From Kribbella qitaiheensis (GTDB lineage Bacteria; Actinomycetota; Actinomycetes; Propionibacteriales; Kribbellaceae): a stretch of 64,000 nt of DNA. Positions 54,134 to 62,319 of the stretch are shown here, one piece after another; within the stretch, counting starts at the first letter, position 1; every line of letters starts with the position of its first letter. The notes under the pieces are model-generated. The model made no database searches. It was not told the DNA's origin and worked only from the letters and a program-made list of their open reading frames with translations. The DNA lies in NCBI RefSeq assembly GCF_014217565.1, contig NZ_CP043661.1, positions 2,108,001 to 2,172,000 on the forward strand. Direction: 5' to 3'. A program made the position numbers and the translations under genes.

Positions 54134-55980
54134 AACGGGTCCGCTACGACGACTTGAAGCCGGGTTTCTCCTCTGAAGGTGTTGAGCTGCAGCCGACCGA
54201 GGAAGCGGAACGGCTGCACGGTGTCGCTGGTAGCGAGTTCCACGAGCTGGTCGTAGTGGTCTACGGCCGCGTTCCACCACAGGCAGGCAAGACCCGTGCG
54301 GGTGACGAGGCGCAGGTGCTGTTTCTCGGCGCCAATCCGGTCAACGCTGAAGCTGTCGACTACCACCTCGAAGACGGGCTCGGCGAAGCCGTGTCCGAAC
54401 GGGCGCAGCGTTTCCAGGCGCCGTACCAGCTCGATCAGAGGCTCGATGTCGGTCAACGGCGCGTCGCACTCCGGACCCGCACCGAGCACCAGGTCGCGGT
54501 CCGGCCCGATCGAGTCACCAGCGGTCTGCAGAGCGGTGAGCGTCGCGCTCTCGAGGACCTCCACCAGGTCCTCGAGCGCTTCTGCACTGCGCAGCTTGAC
54601 GCCGCAGGCCTGCTGATGCCCGATAGCAAAGAAGTCATCATGTCCCGCAAGTGCGGTGATGATCTCGAACCAGCCCGGGGCACGTCCGGACCCGCTGACC
54701 GGCTCTGACGGGGTCGCCGGGCGATTCAGCACGACCACCGGGCGGCCGCTTTGCTCCATCACCTGATTGGCCAGCAACCCATACATGCCCGCAGGGGCAT
54801 CGGAGAAATAGACCCACGGCGCCAGTGGCTGATCGCCGTCGACCAGCTCGGTCAGGTGTTCAACGACGAGCTCCTTGCGGCGCTCGTTGTTCGCGATGAT
54901 CCGCTGGGCCGCCGCGAGCTTGTGAGCAGGCGACAGGCTGGTGAAGACCGTGAAGCAGTCGGACAGCGGCGTGCCGATGCGGCGCGGGCTGTTCATCGCG
55001 GGCGCGATGTAGAAGCCGTAGAACCCCTCGTCGATGTCGTCGGCGCTGCGTACCTTGCCTGCCTGCGCGAAAGCCTTGAGGAGCACCGCGAAGCCCTCGA
55101 ACGCTGCGACGTACGCCGAGTCGTGCTCGCCAGAGTGGGCTGCGAGTAACCGCAGGAGCGTGGCTTTGCCGATGTTGATGGCGTCGGGGTCAGGGTCGAG
55201 GCCGCCGTACCGGTTGGGGATCGTGTTCGGCGCGGGTGCACGAAGCAACCGGGCGATGGAAAGCGAGTCGCGGACCAACTGCCTGTTCTCGTACAGCACA
55301 GGCATCACGTCGGAGACCGTGCCCAGGCCGGCGAACAGGCGCAGCAGCCGGATCGGCCAGGCTTTGAGAGGCTGATGCTTGGCCGTGTACTCCTCGATCA
55401 CCTGATACAGAACGTGAGCGCCGCAGATCCCGCGCAGCGCGTAGGTCTCGTCCAGCCGGCACGGGTCGACGGTGATGTCGGCGACGCTGCCGGGTTGAAG
55501 TTCCTGGTGGTGATCGGTCACCAGGACCGTCCATCCCACCGCCTGTGCGGCGTGAACTCCGGCGTGTGAGTTCACTCCTCCATCGCAGGTCAGAAGGCAG
55601 GTCGTCGCAGGATACGACCGATGGATCTCGGCGATGTCGTCTGGAGTCAGATCGTGCCCGCGGCGGTAGTCGGGGACGTGGAGATTCACATTGAAGCCGA
55701 GCTCCTTGAGCCCGGCGTACCCGAGGACACCAGAGGCAATGCCGTCCATGTCGAAATCCGGTGCGATCGTGATCGTTCCTCCGCAGCGGCGGATGTCCTC
55801 CAGCGCGGCGACCATCGCGTCGAGGTCCTTGAGAGCGTCGTGCTCATCGCTGTCGATCGCTGCGAGATACTTGTCAGTCCACCCCCGGCGCTCGCACACA
55901 AGAGTGAACAGGTCAGTGGTGGTTTCAGCTCGATTCAGCTGCTGAGTCGAAGCATCGAGAGTGGGCGTAGTAGTCATCAT
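54130..55980 (-). CDS. recJ: RecJ-like DHH single-strand exonuclease
   Basis: A 616-residue DHH-family phosphoesterase resembling RecJ, the 5'-3' single-strand DNA exonuclease. Motif I is PDFDMDGIASG (D75, D77, D79), motif II is LTCDGGVNS (D133), and motif III is VTDHHQE (D156, H157, H158). A C-terminal DHHA1-like region includes GGxxGS-type residues but is divergent. Start at 55980 or, with better spacing to AAGGAC, 55977. It is coupled to the CPBP protease gene. It may trim ends in replication or recombination of the element. Confidence 0.84.
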   Translation of the reverse strand: MMTTTPTLDASTQQLNRAETTTDLFTLVCERRGWTDKYLAAIDSDEHDALKDLDAMVAALEDIRRCGGTITIAPDFDMDGIASGVLGYAGLKELGFNVNLHVPDYRRGHDLTPDDIAEIHRSYPATTCLLTCDGGVNSHAGVHAAQAVGWTVLVTDHHQELQPGSVADITVDPCRLDETYALRGICGAHVLYQVIEEYTAKHQPLKAWPIRLLRLFAGLGTVSDVMPVLYENRQLVRDSLSIARLLRAPAPNTIPNRYGGLDPDPDAINIGKATLLRLLAAHSGEHDSAYVAAFEGFAVLLKAFAQAGKVRSADDIDEGFYGFYIAPAMNSPRRIGTPLSDCFTVFTSLSPAHKLAAAQRIIANNERRKELVVEHLTELVDGDQPLAPWVYFSDAPAGMYGLLANQVMEQSGRPVVVLNRPATPSEPVSGSGRAPGWFEIITALAGHDDFFAIGHQQACGVKLRSAEALEDLVEVLESATLTALQTAGDSIGPDRDLVLGAGPECDAPLTDIEPLIELVRRLETLRPFGHGFAEPVFEVVVDSFSVDRIGAEKQHLRLVTRTGLACLWWNAAVDHYDQLVELATSDTVQPFRFLGRLQLNTFRGETRLQVVVADPL

Positions 55981-56069
55981 GTCCTTGCTGCCTCACTAGG
56001 GACTCGTTATGCGATCCTAGCAGTGGAGGCATCCGATTTATGCTCGTATCGCAGTACCTTTGACTGATC

Positions 56070-56115
56070 TAGCCGAATCATCGGCGAATGACTTCTCATA
56101 TATCAGCCGATCAGT
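56070..56115 (+). promoter_or_regulatory. AT-rich promoter region of Lsr2-like gene
   Basis: Contains CCGAATCATCGGCGAATGAC, the box sequence in both orientations with a short dyad (GCCGAATCATCGGC), followed by CTCATATATC, a plausible -10 region. It lies between the divergent RecJ-like gene and the Lsr2-like gene. Confidence 0.4.
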
Positions 56116-56128
56116 TAGCGTCGATGCC

Positions 56129-56626
56129 ATGGCGAAGCGAGAGGTCCTCGAGTCGGACATCAGCGGCGAACTGGGTGCCGTGACGTTCACTTTTGGCGTC
56201 GAGGGCACCTGGTACGAGATCGACCTGACCGACGATGAGAAGAAGCAACTCGAGACGCAACTCAGGTCGTACGTAGAGAGAGGCCGCGAGACGGCGGAGC
56301 GCAAGCGGACCTTGGCGAAGCCGCTGGTACCCGAGACGACCGTCGAGGAACGTGCACAAGTCCGGGAGTGGGGACGCAAGAACGGGTTCCAATTCGCGGC
56401 GGCAGGCCGGATTCCGAAGGACCTCCAGACCGCGTACGACAAAGCGCACAAGATCCAGCGCGACGATGCAGCATCTTCTCAGGACAGCGTTGATCCCGCC
56501 GAGGAGCGGGCGAAGGTCCGGGTGTGGGCGCGGAAGAAGGGTCTCCAGGTATCTGATACCGGCAGGATTCCGAAGGCTGTCCAGGCCGCGTACGACGAGG
56601 CCCACAAGCAAAATCGACGCAAGTAG
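56129..56626 (+). CDS. lsr2: Lsr2-family silencer with doubled DNA-binding domain
   Basis: A 165-residue Lsr2 homologue. The N-terminal half (1-55, FTFGVEGTWYEIDLT) matches the Lsr2 dimerisation domain. Two copies of the C-terminal DNA-binding domain follow: residues 73-108 (VREWGRKNGFQF, AAGRIPKDL, TAYDKAH) and 124-160 (VRVWARKKGLQV, DTGRIPKAV, AAYDEAH). Ordinary Lsr2 is about 112 residues with one such domain, and its minor-groove hook is RGR; here the hooks are AGR and TGR. Lsr2 proteins bind and silence AT-rich foreign DNA. An element-encoded copy probably hides or regulates the element's own genes. Confidence 0.88.
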   Translation: MAKREVLESDISGELGAVTFTFGVEGTWYEIDLTDDEKKQLETQLRSYVERGRETAERKRTLAKPLVPETTVEERAQVREWGRKNGFQFAAAGRIPKDLQTAYDKAHKIQRDDAASSQDSVDPAEERAKVRVWARKKGLQVSDTGRIPKAVQAAYDEAHKQNRRK

Positions 56627-56705
56627 TTCCGCAGGCTCTCTAACCCGGCTCGGCCGGTGTTCTGCCACGAGGCCGACCTTCGTCCACTACGCTCCGGCGT
56701 CACAC

Positions 56706-57266
56706 TCAGACTGGCACCAGCGACGGACTGACAACGTCAAGGGTCTCAAGACCAGCTCGGACGGCCGCGGCGCGGCAGTCCACGGTGCCATGTGAGAAGT
56801 GCCCAGCCAACTGCGGCATGAGCTGTTCATTGGCGCGTTGAAAACACGCTGGTTTGCGACACAGGTCGAGATATGCCAGGCAGCGCACGACGCTCCCCCG
56901 CGCCCGGAGGCTGACCACTACGTCGACCATCTGCTGATTGCGGACGAACCCCGCGCGGCGACCGTGAGCCTTCCAGTCGGCGGGAACAGGAAAGACCTCG
57001 AACCCAGCCAGCTCCCAGAGCTTTTCAGCCATGGCATCAGCACCACGGCCCAGGCGATCGGCCGGGCAGTGGCCAGACAGGAGCAGCGGGTGGGTCACAT
57101 TCGACGGTCCCCAGGCCTGCCAGGTGTCACGGAAACTGGCGCGCATGTATGCCTCGTTGTTCCAGCTGCGCGCACCTGTAACGAGAAGGACATGCGACGG
57201 CCGGAGGCGGGAGGCGGCCTTTACAGGTCCCTCCTCGTCGGCTCTGCGGGCAATGACGTTGGGCAT
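56706..57266 (-). CDS. SLOG-family (DUF2493/YspA-like) protein
   Basis: A 186-residue protein resembling DUF2493/YspA cpYpsA-type SLOG domains, Rossmann-like folds that bind nucleotide-derived ligands. Evidence: VLLVTGARSWNN near residues 26-37, LLLSGHCPADRLGRGADAMA with the conserved GxxxGAD pattern, and PADWKAHGRRAGFVRNQQM. ATG 57266 follows GGAGAG. The gene lies next to a macrodomain protein, another ADP-ribose-linked fold, suggesting shared nucleotide-metabolite business. The exact ligand is unknown. Confidence 0.78.
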   Translation of the reverse strand: MPNVIARRADEEGPVKAASRLRPSHVLLVTGARSWNNEAYMRASFRDTWQAWGPSNVTHPLLLSGHCPADRLGRGADAMAEKLWELAGFEVFPVPADWKAHGRRAGFVRNQQMVDVVVSLRARGSVVRCLAYLDLCRKPACFQRANEQLMPQLAGHFSHGTVDCRAAAVRAGLETLDVVSPSLVPV

Positions 57267-57322
57267 GATGACGACTCTCCTGCTCGAGTGATCGAGGAGT
57301 GGCTTCGAACGAGCTCGACGTC

Positions 57323-57799
57323 TTAAGGCGCGGCAGGCGGATAGAGGAGGACGTCGATACCGATCTCGGCAACCGGAATCATTGACTGGACGATTCGACT
57401 AGAGACTTCGTCCCAGTCGAGGCCTCCGAGGCCGCAGCCGAGAGGTGGGACGGCGATCGACCGCGCGTGGGATTCGATGATCATCTGCCGAAGAGCGACA
57501 AGCCCCAACTCGATCCATTGGAGCTGCGATGCGTGGCGCCAGTGCTCTTTCGTGGGGAAGTTCGCGATGATCACCCGGCTCGGCAACCCGTCCTGTATGA
57601 CGTGCACGTCGATGGCCCCGATCTGCACCAGCCCTGCCCGGCAGCGGTCGCGATAGGCAGCAAACATGCCCGGATAGTGCCGCTTGAACTGCCGGGCCAG
57701 GCCGGCACCCATCACGCCGCGTGTGTTGACGGGGTTGACGAGGATCTGTGCGCCGCTGTGGAACAGGTCGGTTCCCGGGCTTTGGAAGATGATCGGCAT
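57323..57799 (-). CDS. Macrodomain (DarG-like ADP-ribose hydrolase fold)
   Basis: A 158-residue macrodomain protein. Key features: ILVNPVNTRGVMGAGLARQF (residues 19-38), IIANFPTKEHWRHASQL, and IAVPPLGCGLGGLDWDEV, the pattern of DarG-type macrodomains that remove ADP-ribose from DNA. ATG 57799 follows GGAG. No DarT toxin gene is visible, so it is either a stand-alone anti-toxin or part of an ADP-ribose-handling pair with the SLOG gene. Confidence 0.85.
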   Translation of the reverse strand: MPIIFQSPGTDLFHSGAQILVNPVNTRGVMGAGLARQFKRHYPGMFAAYRDRCRAGLVQIGAIDVHVIQDGLPSRVIIANFPTKEHWRHASQLQWIELGLVALRQMIIESHARSIAVPPLGCGLGGLDWDEVSSRIVQSMIPVAEIGIDVLLYPPAAP

Positions 57800-57927
57800 G
57801 ACGGCTCCAGTATTGATCTGAGATACGCGTCGATCGCGGTCACGCGGCAGGTCGCGGGAAGAATGCCTTCGTCGCTAAAGTTGGCCCCATGTAGCTGCCC
57901 TGTATCCAGCTGAGGCATTGCTCGCAG

Positions 57928-58404
57928 TTACGGGCCGACGGCGCGAAGGCGTAGTACCTCGTCGGCCAAGATGCCGGCGACCGTCTGCCAACTGCCCGCG
58001 CTCCCAGCGGTCGCGGCATGAAGCGCCTCTTCCACGAATCGGCGCGCGTCCTCCTCGGCGTCGCAGCCAGGGCAGGAGTCGGTTGCGCGGTACCCATGTT
58101 CGCAGTCGGGGCGCGCCTTGAGCTCGGCCCAGAGTCGCTCGGAGTTCAACGTGCTGTACTCAATACCGGACCGGCCGATGCAGTCGGGGCCTTCACTGGA
58201 CGGTGCCGTGGCGGCATGCTCAGGGCAGATCGGGCAGCGGATCGGATCGGCATAAGCCCGCCACCCGCAGTTGCTGCAGGTCTGCCGATACAGCGACGGC
58301 CACCCGCAAGCGGGGCAGCTGGTCAGTTCTCTAGCGGCCAGCTCGCAGCAGCACCGACTCGGGTGGTTATGCGGGCTTTCGGCAACGACTTGGTCGACGG
58401 TCAT
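57928..58404 (-). CDS. Multi-Cys zinc-ribbon protein
   Basis: A 158-residue protein with at least three CxxC pairs: CPACGW, CSNCGW and CPICPE, then CEHGYRATDSCPGC. These suggest tandem zinc ribbons. The C-terminal 55 residues are helical. ATG 58404 (MTVDQVVAES) follows AAAGGAA at about eight bases; the longer open frame upstream is not protein-like. It belongs to the set of short zinc proteins spread over the element. Function unknown. Confidence 0.68.
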   Translation of the reverse strand: MTVDQVVAESPHNHPSRCCCELAARELTSCPACGWPSLYRQTCSNCGWRAYADPIRCPICPEHAATAPSSEGPDCIGRSGIEYSTLNSERLWAELKARPDCEHGYRATDSCPGCDAEEDARRFVEEALHAATAGSAGSWQTVAGILADEVLRLRAVGP

Positions 58405-58535
58405 CGCGGATTCCTTTCGGGGCATATCGATCAGCGGACCCGCCGCAGAACAGATCGCTGTAGCAAGGCTCAGCGTGTCGGTCGAGACTGACGTGCAAGA
58501 AGATCGGCTCCTTTGTGGCCGTCGCCGCCTTTGTC

Positions 58536-58718
58536 CTACACGTCGGGCCGAGCAGTGGCTTCGTAGGCCAAGATGTGCGCGGTCGTATCGACGTATCCGT
58601 GCATCTCGACCAGGTGGGCGAACAGGACTAACTCGACCTGACGTCCATGCGAGATCCAGTTGCACTCGGCATCGGGGCATTCCGCGGCGATCCTGATCAG
58701 TGGAATGTCAGTCGGCAC
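58536..58718 (-). CDS. Small hypothetical protein
   Basis: A 60-residue protein starting at GTG 58718 with GGGGGAG five bases upstream; GTG 58724 is an alternative. It contains CPDAECNW and VELVLFAHLVEMHGYVD, a pattern that recalls a C2H2-like finger (C, C, then H and H), so it may be a single zinc finger. It precedes the 58404 gene by 131 bases. Family unknown. Confidence 0.5.
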   Translation of the reverse strand: MPTDIPLIRIAAECPDAECNWISHGRQVELVLFAHLVEMHGYVDTTAHILAYEATARPDV

Positions 58719-60396
58719 AGGCACTCCCCCGCTGCCTGGGTGGCGGCGACCGTTTCGTGTGCAGAGGTCATGCGTGCCGAGTGTCGCAAGGCGAGGTCCA
58801 CAGTGGTCTCCTAAGTTGTTCGTACTGACCGGTCACTGGAACTGATCCGAGACCGCTTCCTGCCGCTATCGCGCTCTTCGTCGAGAAGGACTGTCGGTCT
58901 CGTGGTCCGCCCTTATGGCCGCTTGAGCAAGGGCCGGACCGGCTGTCTGCTCCTGATTCGTCCCGCGCCAGCTCCGCTGGCTCTCCGATGACATGACCGG
59001 TTTGCGGGTCATCGGCTCAACGACTGTGTGAACGTGCCCGTAGGGCATCGACCCCATTCCTCATCGACGACGACCGCCGCGGCTTATCGCGCCACCTGGG
59101 CATGCCGAGCGCAGCGAGGTGAGGGAGCGCCAGCGACCGGGGAACCCGTCGGCTGTGCCGACCAACACGTCCTCGGAGCGCAGCGGAGAGGGCCGAGCGA
59201 AGCGAGATCGACAGCACGCGTGTTGCCAGGTTCCCTTATGCCCTTTTCTTCTCCGCCCTCTGTTCCACGTCCGGAGCGTTAGCGGAGGACTGGAACGCTG
59301 GTCTATCAGGGGAACTCATCGGTACGTACGGGTCCGGACGTCGCGTCATCTTGCGCGCAGCGCGTGTACGGTCCGGTGCTGTTTCCCCTGGTCATGGCTC
59401 TCTCGGGGTGTTCGCTCGATTCGAGGCCGGCGGCAACGCCGTACGGGTGCCCGTTCGTGGCGTCGTGAGGTACGAACGACGTGTTCCTCTGTCATCCGTA
59501 CGGGTGTTCCGCTGCGGGGCCTTCTGGCCATCTGTCGCGATGCGACGGCCCCGCTGCAGCAGCGGGGTCACGTAGTGGTTCAACTCATCTGTCGGGGTGG
59601 TCGTTGCCGCTGTGATCGGTCTGCCTTGCGCCGCGCAGCGGCTGTCGCATCATCGTGTGTCGGCTCCATTAGGTCTCCTCGCGCCGGCCTCGGTGACAGT
59701 CGTTGGCACCAGTCACGCCGTGGCCTGTCCGTCGCATTAGCACTTGTTGCACCGCGCCCGAGGCGGGCCGCAGGCCCGTTGTCGCTCCCTGCGCAGCAGC
59801 CGTGGGCGCATTCAGAAGGAGGCGACCCGCGGGCTCCCAGATCGGGCAGCGGAACGAATCGCGCATTAGGGACAGAGCATGCGGGTCGCGACAGGGCGCG
59901 TTCGAAGAGCGACCACACAGGTAGCGATGGCCGCCATTACGGGTCTTCGCAACGGCGGATTCGGGTCTTCAGCCCGGCTCTTGCTCGCCGGTGCCATTCT
60001 CGCTCGAGGACACATCAGCATCCGCTACAGGCCCGGCACTCAGACAGGACTGCAGCGAGCGCGTCTCGGGGCCTAACCGTGGCTGTTTCTCGCTCCCCTC
60101 GCGGCCACTACGAGGTAGCACTCGGCCCTAGGTCTCCTGCGGGGCGGCAAGGAGGTCAGGTCGGCGCCCTAGAGAGACCGAGAAAGCACCTGATCAACGT
60201 ACAGGGGGCGCGATCCGGTCCGGTGATCGTCTCCGGCGTGCCGCCGAGTGCCCACAGCTAGGAGATGGCCGGTCATCCAGGGTCCTGCCACGGCCCTTGG
60301 CTGGTCCTTGCGCAGTCGGCGCTGCACCTACAGCGGCCGTCAGCGGCGCTACCGCATCGTCCGGCGGGCCTTGGCTGGTCCTACTCTGGACCAGTT
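58719..60396. other. Gene-free region with short repeats, candidate centromere
   Basis: About 1.7 kb without a convincing gene on either strand. It holds CGTACGGGT three times (59325-59333, 59440-59448, 59497-59505), two of them within an identical CCGTACGGGTG, and a tract around 59105-59215 with repeats of GAGCGCAGCG and GAGCGAAGCGAG. It lies directly upstream of the parR and parM genes, where centromere sites of actin-type partition systems are usually found. Confidence 0.5.
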
Positions 60397-60411
60397 GAAT
60401 GATTCAGATAG
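60397..60411 (+). promoter_or_regulatory. GAATGATT box upstream of parR
   Basis: GAATGATTCAGATAG on the + strand, 96 bases before parR. It matches the GAATGATCAGATAG of the RNA polymerase-like gene promoter (12871 onward) with one inserted base, followed by an AT-rich stretch containing GATAGATTCACAATAGATACC-like sequence to 60450. Candidate promoter of the partition operon. Confidence 0.5.
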
Positions 60412-60506
60412 ACCTTTCTAAGACCATGCGATAGATTCACAATAGATACCATAGGTGAGACCCGAATGAGTCCCGATGATGAGGAACGAGAGGGAGCGTG
60501 CACGCG

Positions 60507-60968
60507 ATGACGAAGGCCGGTCAGCCCGAGACGGGAGAGCCGCGTCGGCTTCGCTGGAGTGTTCCGGCCGCCGATGTGTCGGTGAACGAATGGCTCGACA
60601 TCCAGGAGAACATCTCGAGTTCGCTGCGGCTGCTGATCCGGCAGTCGATCGGGCGCGAGGGCTACACCGACGTGGTGAACAAGCCGGTCGACCACGTCCC
60701 TCGGCACGACCAGCCTGTGCCGCGTGAGAGCGAGGAAGCCGGGCTGGCCGGGCTGGCCGGGCCACAGCAGACGCAGACCGCCAACTCACGCTCAGAGACG
60801 GCACCGTCGGCGACCAGCACGGCGCCGACCTCGACGATCGATACGTCCACGAACGCCTCGGTACAAACCTCGCCGCATGTGCCCGCAACCATCGAGCCCA
60901 AGCCAGGGTCTACGCCGGCAAGGCCGCAAGCGTCCATCGACGAAATCATGTCGGCCACCCGCAAATAG
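60507..60968 (+). CDS. parR: ParR/AlpA-like partition adaptor
   Basis: A 153-residue protein directly upstream of the actin-like gene. Residues 20-65 (SVNEWLDIQENISSSLRLLI then IGREGYTDVV) resemble the ribbon-helix-helix part of ParR/AlpA-type adaptors, which bind the centromere and cap actin-like filaments. The rest is Pro/Thr/Ser-rich and disordered. ATG 60507 has GGGAG about ten bases away; GTG 60498 is unlikely. Recognition rests mainly on gene order and size. Confidence 0.66.
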   Translation: MTKAGQPETGEPRRLRWSVPAADVSVNEWLDIQENISSSLRLLIRQSIGREGYTDVVNKPVDHVPRHDQPVPRESEEAGLAGLAGPQQTQTANSRSETAPSATSTAPTSTIDTSTNASVQTSPHVPATIEPKPGSTPARPQASIDEIMSATRK

Positions 60969-61023
60969 CAGTGCCTGCCGCAGTGCGAACGATCACCAGA
61001 CGATGCACACGAAGGATCCAGAA

Positions 61024-62319
61024 ATGAGCGAAGAGACTATCCCCCTCACCGGCGGCATCGACGTCGGCAACGGCTACGTCAAAGGCGTCATCCGCAACAA
61101 CGAAAACGGCGTCTTCGATGAGATCGACCTCCCATCGGCGGTTACCTCGACCAGCCGCCAGAACCCGAAAGTGCCACTCGCGGACACGACCGCCGCGGAG
61201 GTTCTCAGCGATGACGCTGCAGCCGCAGGTGACGACTTCTACAACCGGCTCGACTGCACGATGAGCACTCCCCTGGTCGCCGCGAGCGACCGCCGCATCT
61301 TCGGCCGAGCCGCGCTCAACGTGCGCGGTTCCAAGTTCACCGAGTTCGAGGTCCTGGGCAAGCACAGCAAGGTCGACCAAGAACTCGCCAAAGTGCTCGT
61401 ACTCGGAGTCTTCGCGGCCAAGGCTCTACGCGACCATGTTCGCGCCACAGGAGCACTTCCTGACCGCGAGCTGCGCGTGAAGGTGCGCGCTGGTCTGGCG
61501 CTGCCGATCTCGGAGTTCGTCGCGCGCCGCAACGCCTATGCGGCCGAGTTCATGGGCATTGGCAGCACCGAGCCCTTGGTTCACCTCGTGACGATCAAGA
61601 ACTTCTCGACGCCGGTCTCGGTCCGTCTCGAGTTCGTCGACGTCCAGGTCATGGCTGAAGGCGCCTCGGCGCAGTTCGCGATCACCGACAAGAAAGAGCT
61701 GCTCGCGCAGGCACTTCTCGACGACCTGCGAACCCGCCAAGCCGACGCGTTCGCCGACGTCACCGCGGCCGATCTCGTAGCCGTCCAAAATACCGTCGGT
61801 GTGGACATCGGCGAGGGCACCGTCAACTTCCCGGTCTTCACCGACGGCAGGTTCAACCCTGAAGCAGCGTTCACGCTCGAGCAGGGTCACGGTACGGCGC
61901 TCATGAATGCCATGGAGCGCATGAGCGAGTCCGATAAGGCGTTGCAGTTCACCTCGCGCAAGCAGCTCGCTGACTTCCTTCAGGCCCCACCCTCGGTGCT
62001 GCAGAAGGCCCGGCATGAGCGTGCCGCCGGCTTCGTCGCCGACGAAGCCACGTACCTGGTCGACGCGATCGTCTCCGCCTTCGGCGACGTCCTCTCGCAG
62101 GCCGGCGCGACGACCGAGGTCGTCTACGTATACGGCGGCGGCGCGGGACCGGTCCGCGAGATGCTGCACCCACGGCTCCTGCAAGCCGCCGGCGACATCC
62201 CGGTCCTCTACCTCGACTCGAGCTACTCACGGCACCTGAATCGAGAAGGCATGTACATCGCCGCCCGCCACGTGGAGATGGCCAGCACAGTACGCGCCGT
62301 TGCTGAGCCCGACTCGTGA
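61024..62319 (+). CDS. parM: ParM/AlpC-like actin-family partition protein
   Basis: A 431-residue actin-fold ATPase. Phosphate-1 is GGIDVGNGYVKG (10-21), phosphate-2 VGVDIGEGTVNF (about 258-269) and the adenosine motif YVYGGGAGPVREM (about 369-381). Such proteins form filaments that push plasmid copies apart, or move elements along the cell in the case of AlpC. It follows the ParR-like gene by 55 bases. Its stop overlaps the start of the methylase-like gene (GTGA at 62316-62319). Confidence 0.88.
   Translation: MSEETIPLTGGIDVGNGYVKGVIRNNENGVFDEIDLPSAVTSTSRQNPKVPLADTTAAEVLSDDAAAAGDDFYNRLDCTMSTPLVAASDRRIFGRAALNVRGSKFTEFEVLGKHSKVDQELAKVLVLGVFAAKALRDHVRATGALPDRELRVKVRAGLALPISEFVARRNAYAAEFMGIGSTEPLVHLVTIKNFSTPVSVRLEFVDVQVMAEGASAQFAITDKKELLAQALLDDLRTRQADAFADVTAADLVAVQNTVGVDIGEGTVNFPVFTDGRFNPEAAFTLEQGHGTALMNAMERMSESDKALQFTSRKQLADFLQAPPSVLQKARHERAAGFVADEATYLVDAIVSAFGDVLSQAGATTEVVYVYGGGAGPVREMLHPRLLQAAGDIPVLYLDSSYSRHLNREGMYIAARHVEMASTVRAVAEPDS

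Noticed and set aside
59119..60261. Long + strand open frame of 380 codons
   Set aside because: Composition is Arg/Ser/Cys-rich without globular patterns, with no ribosome site; it looks like open reading caused by high GC.
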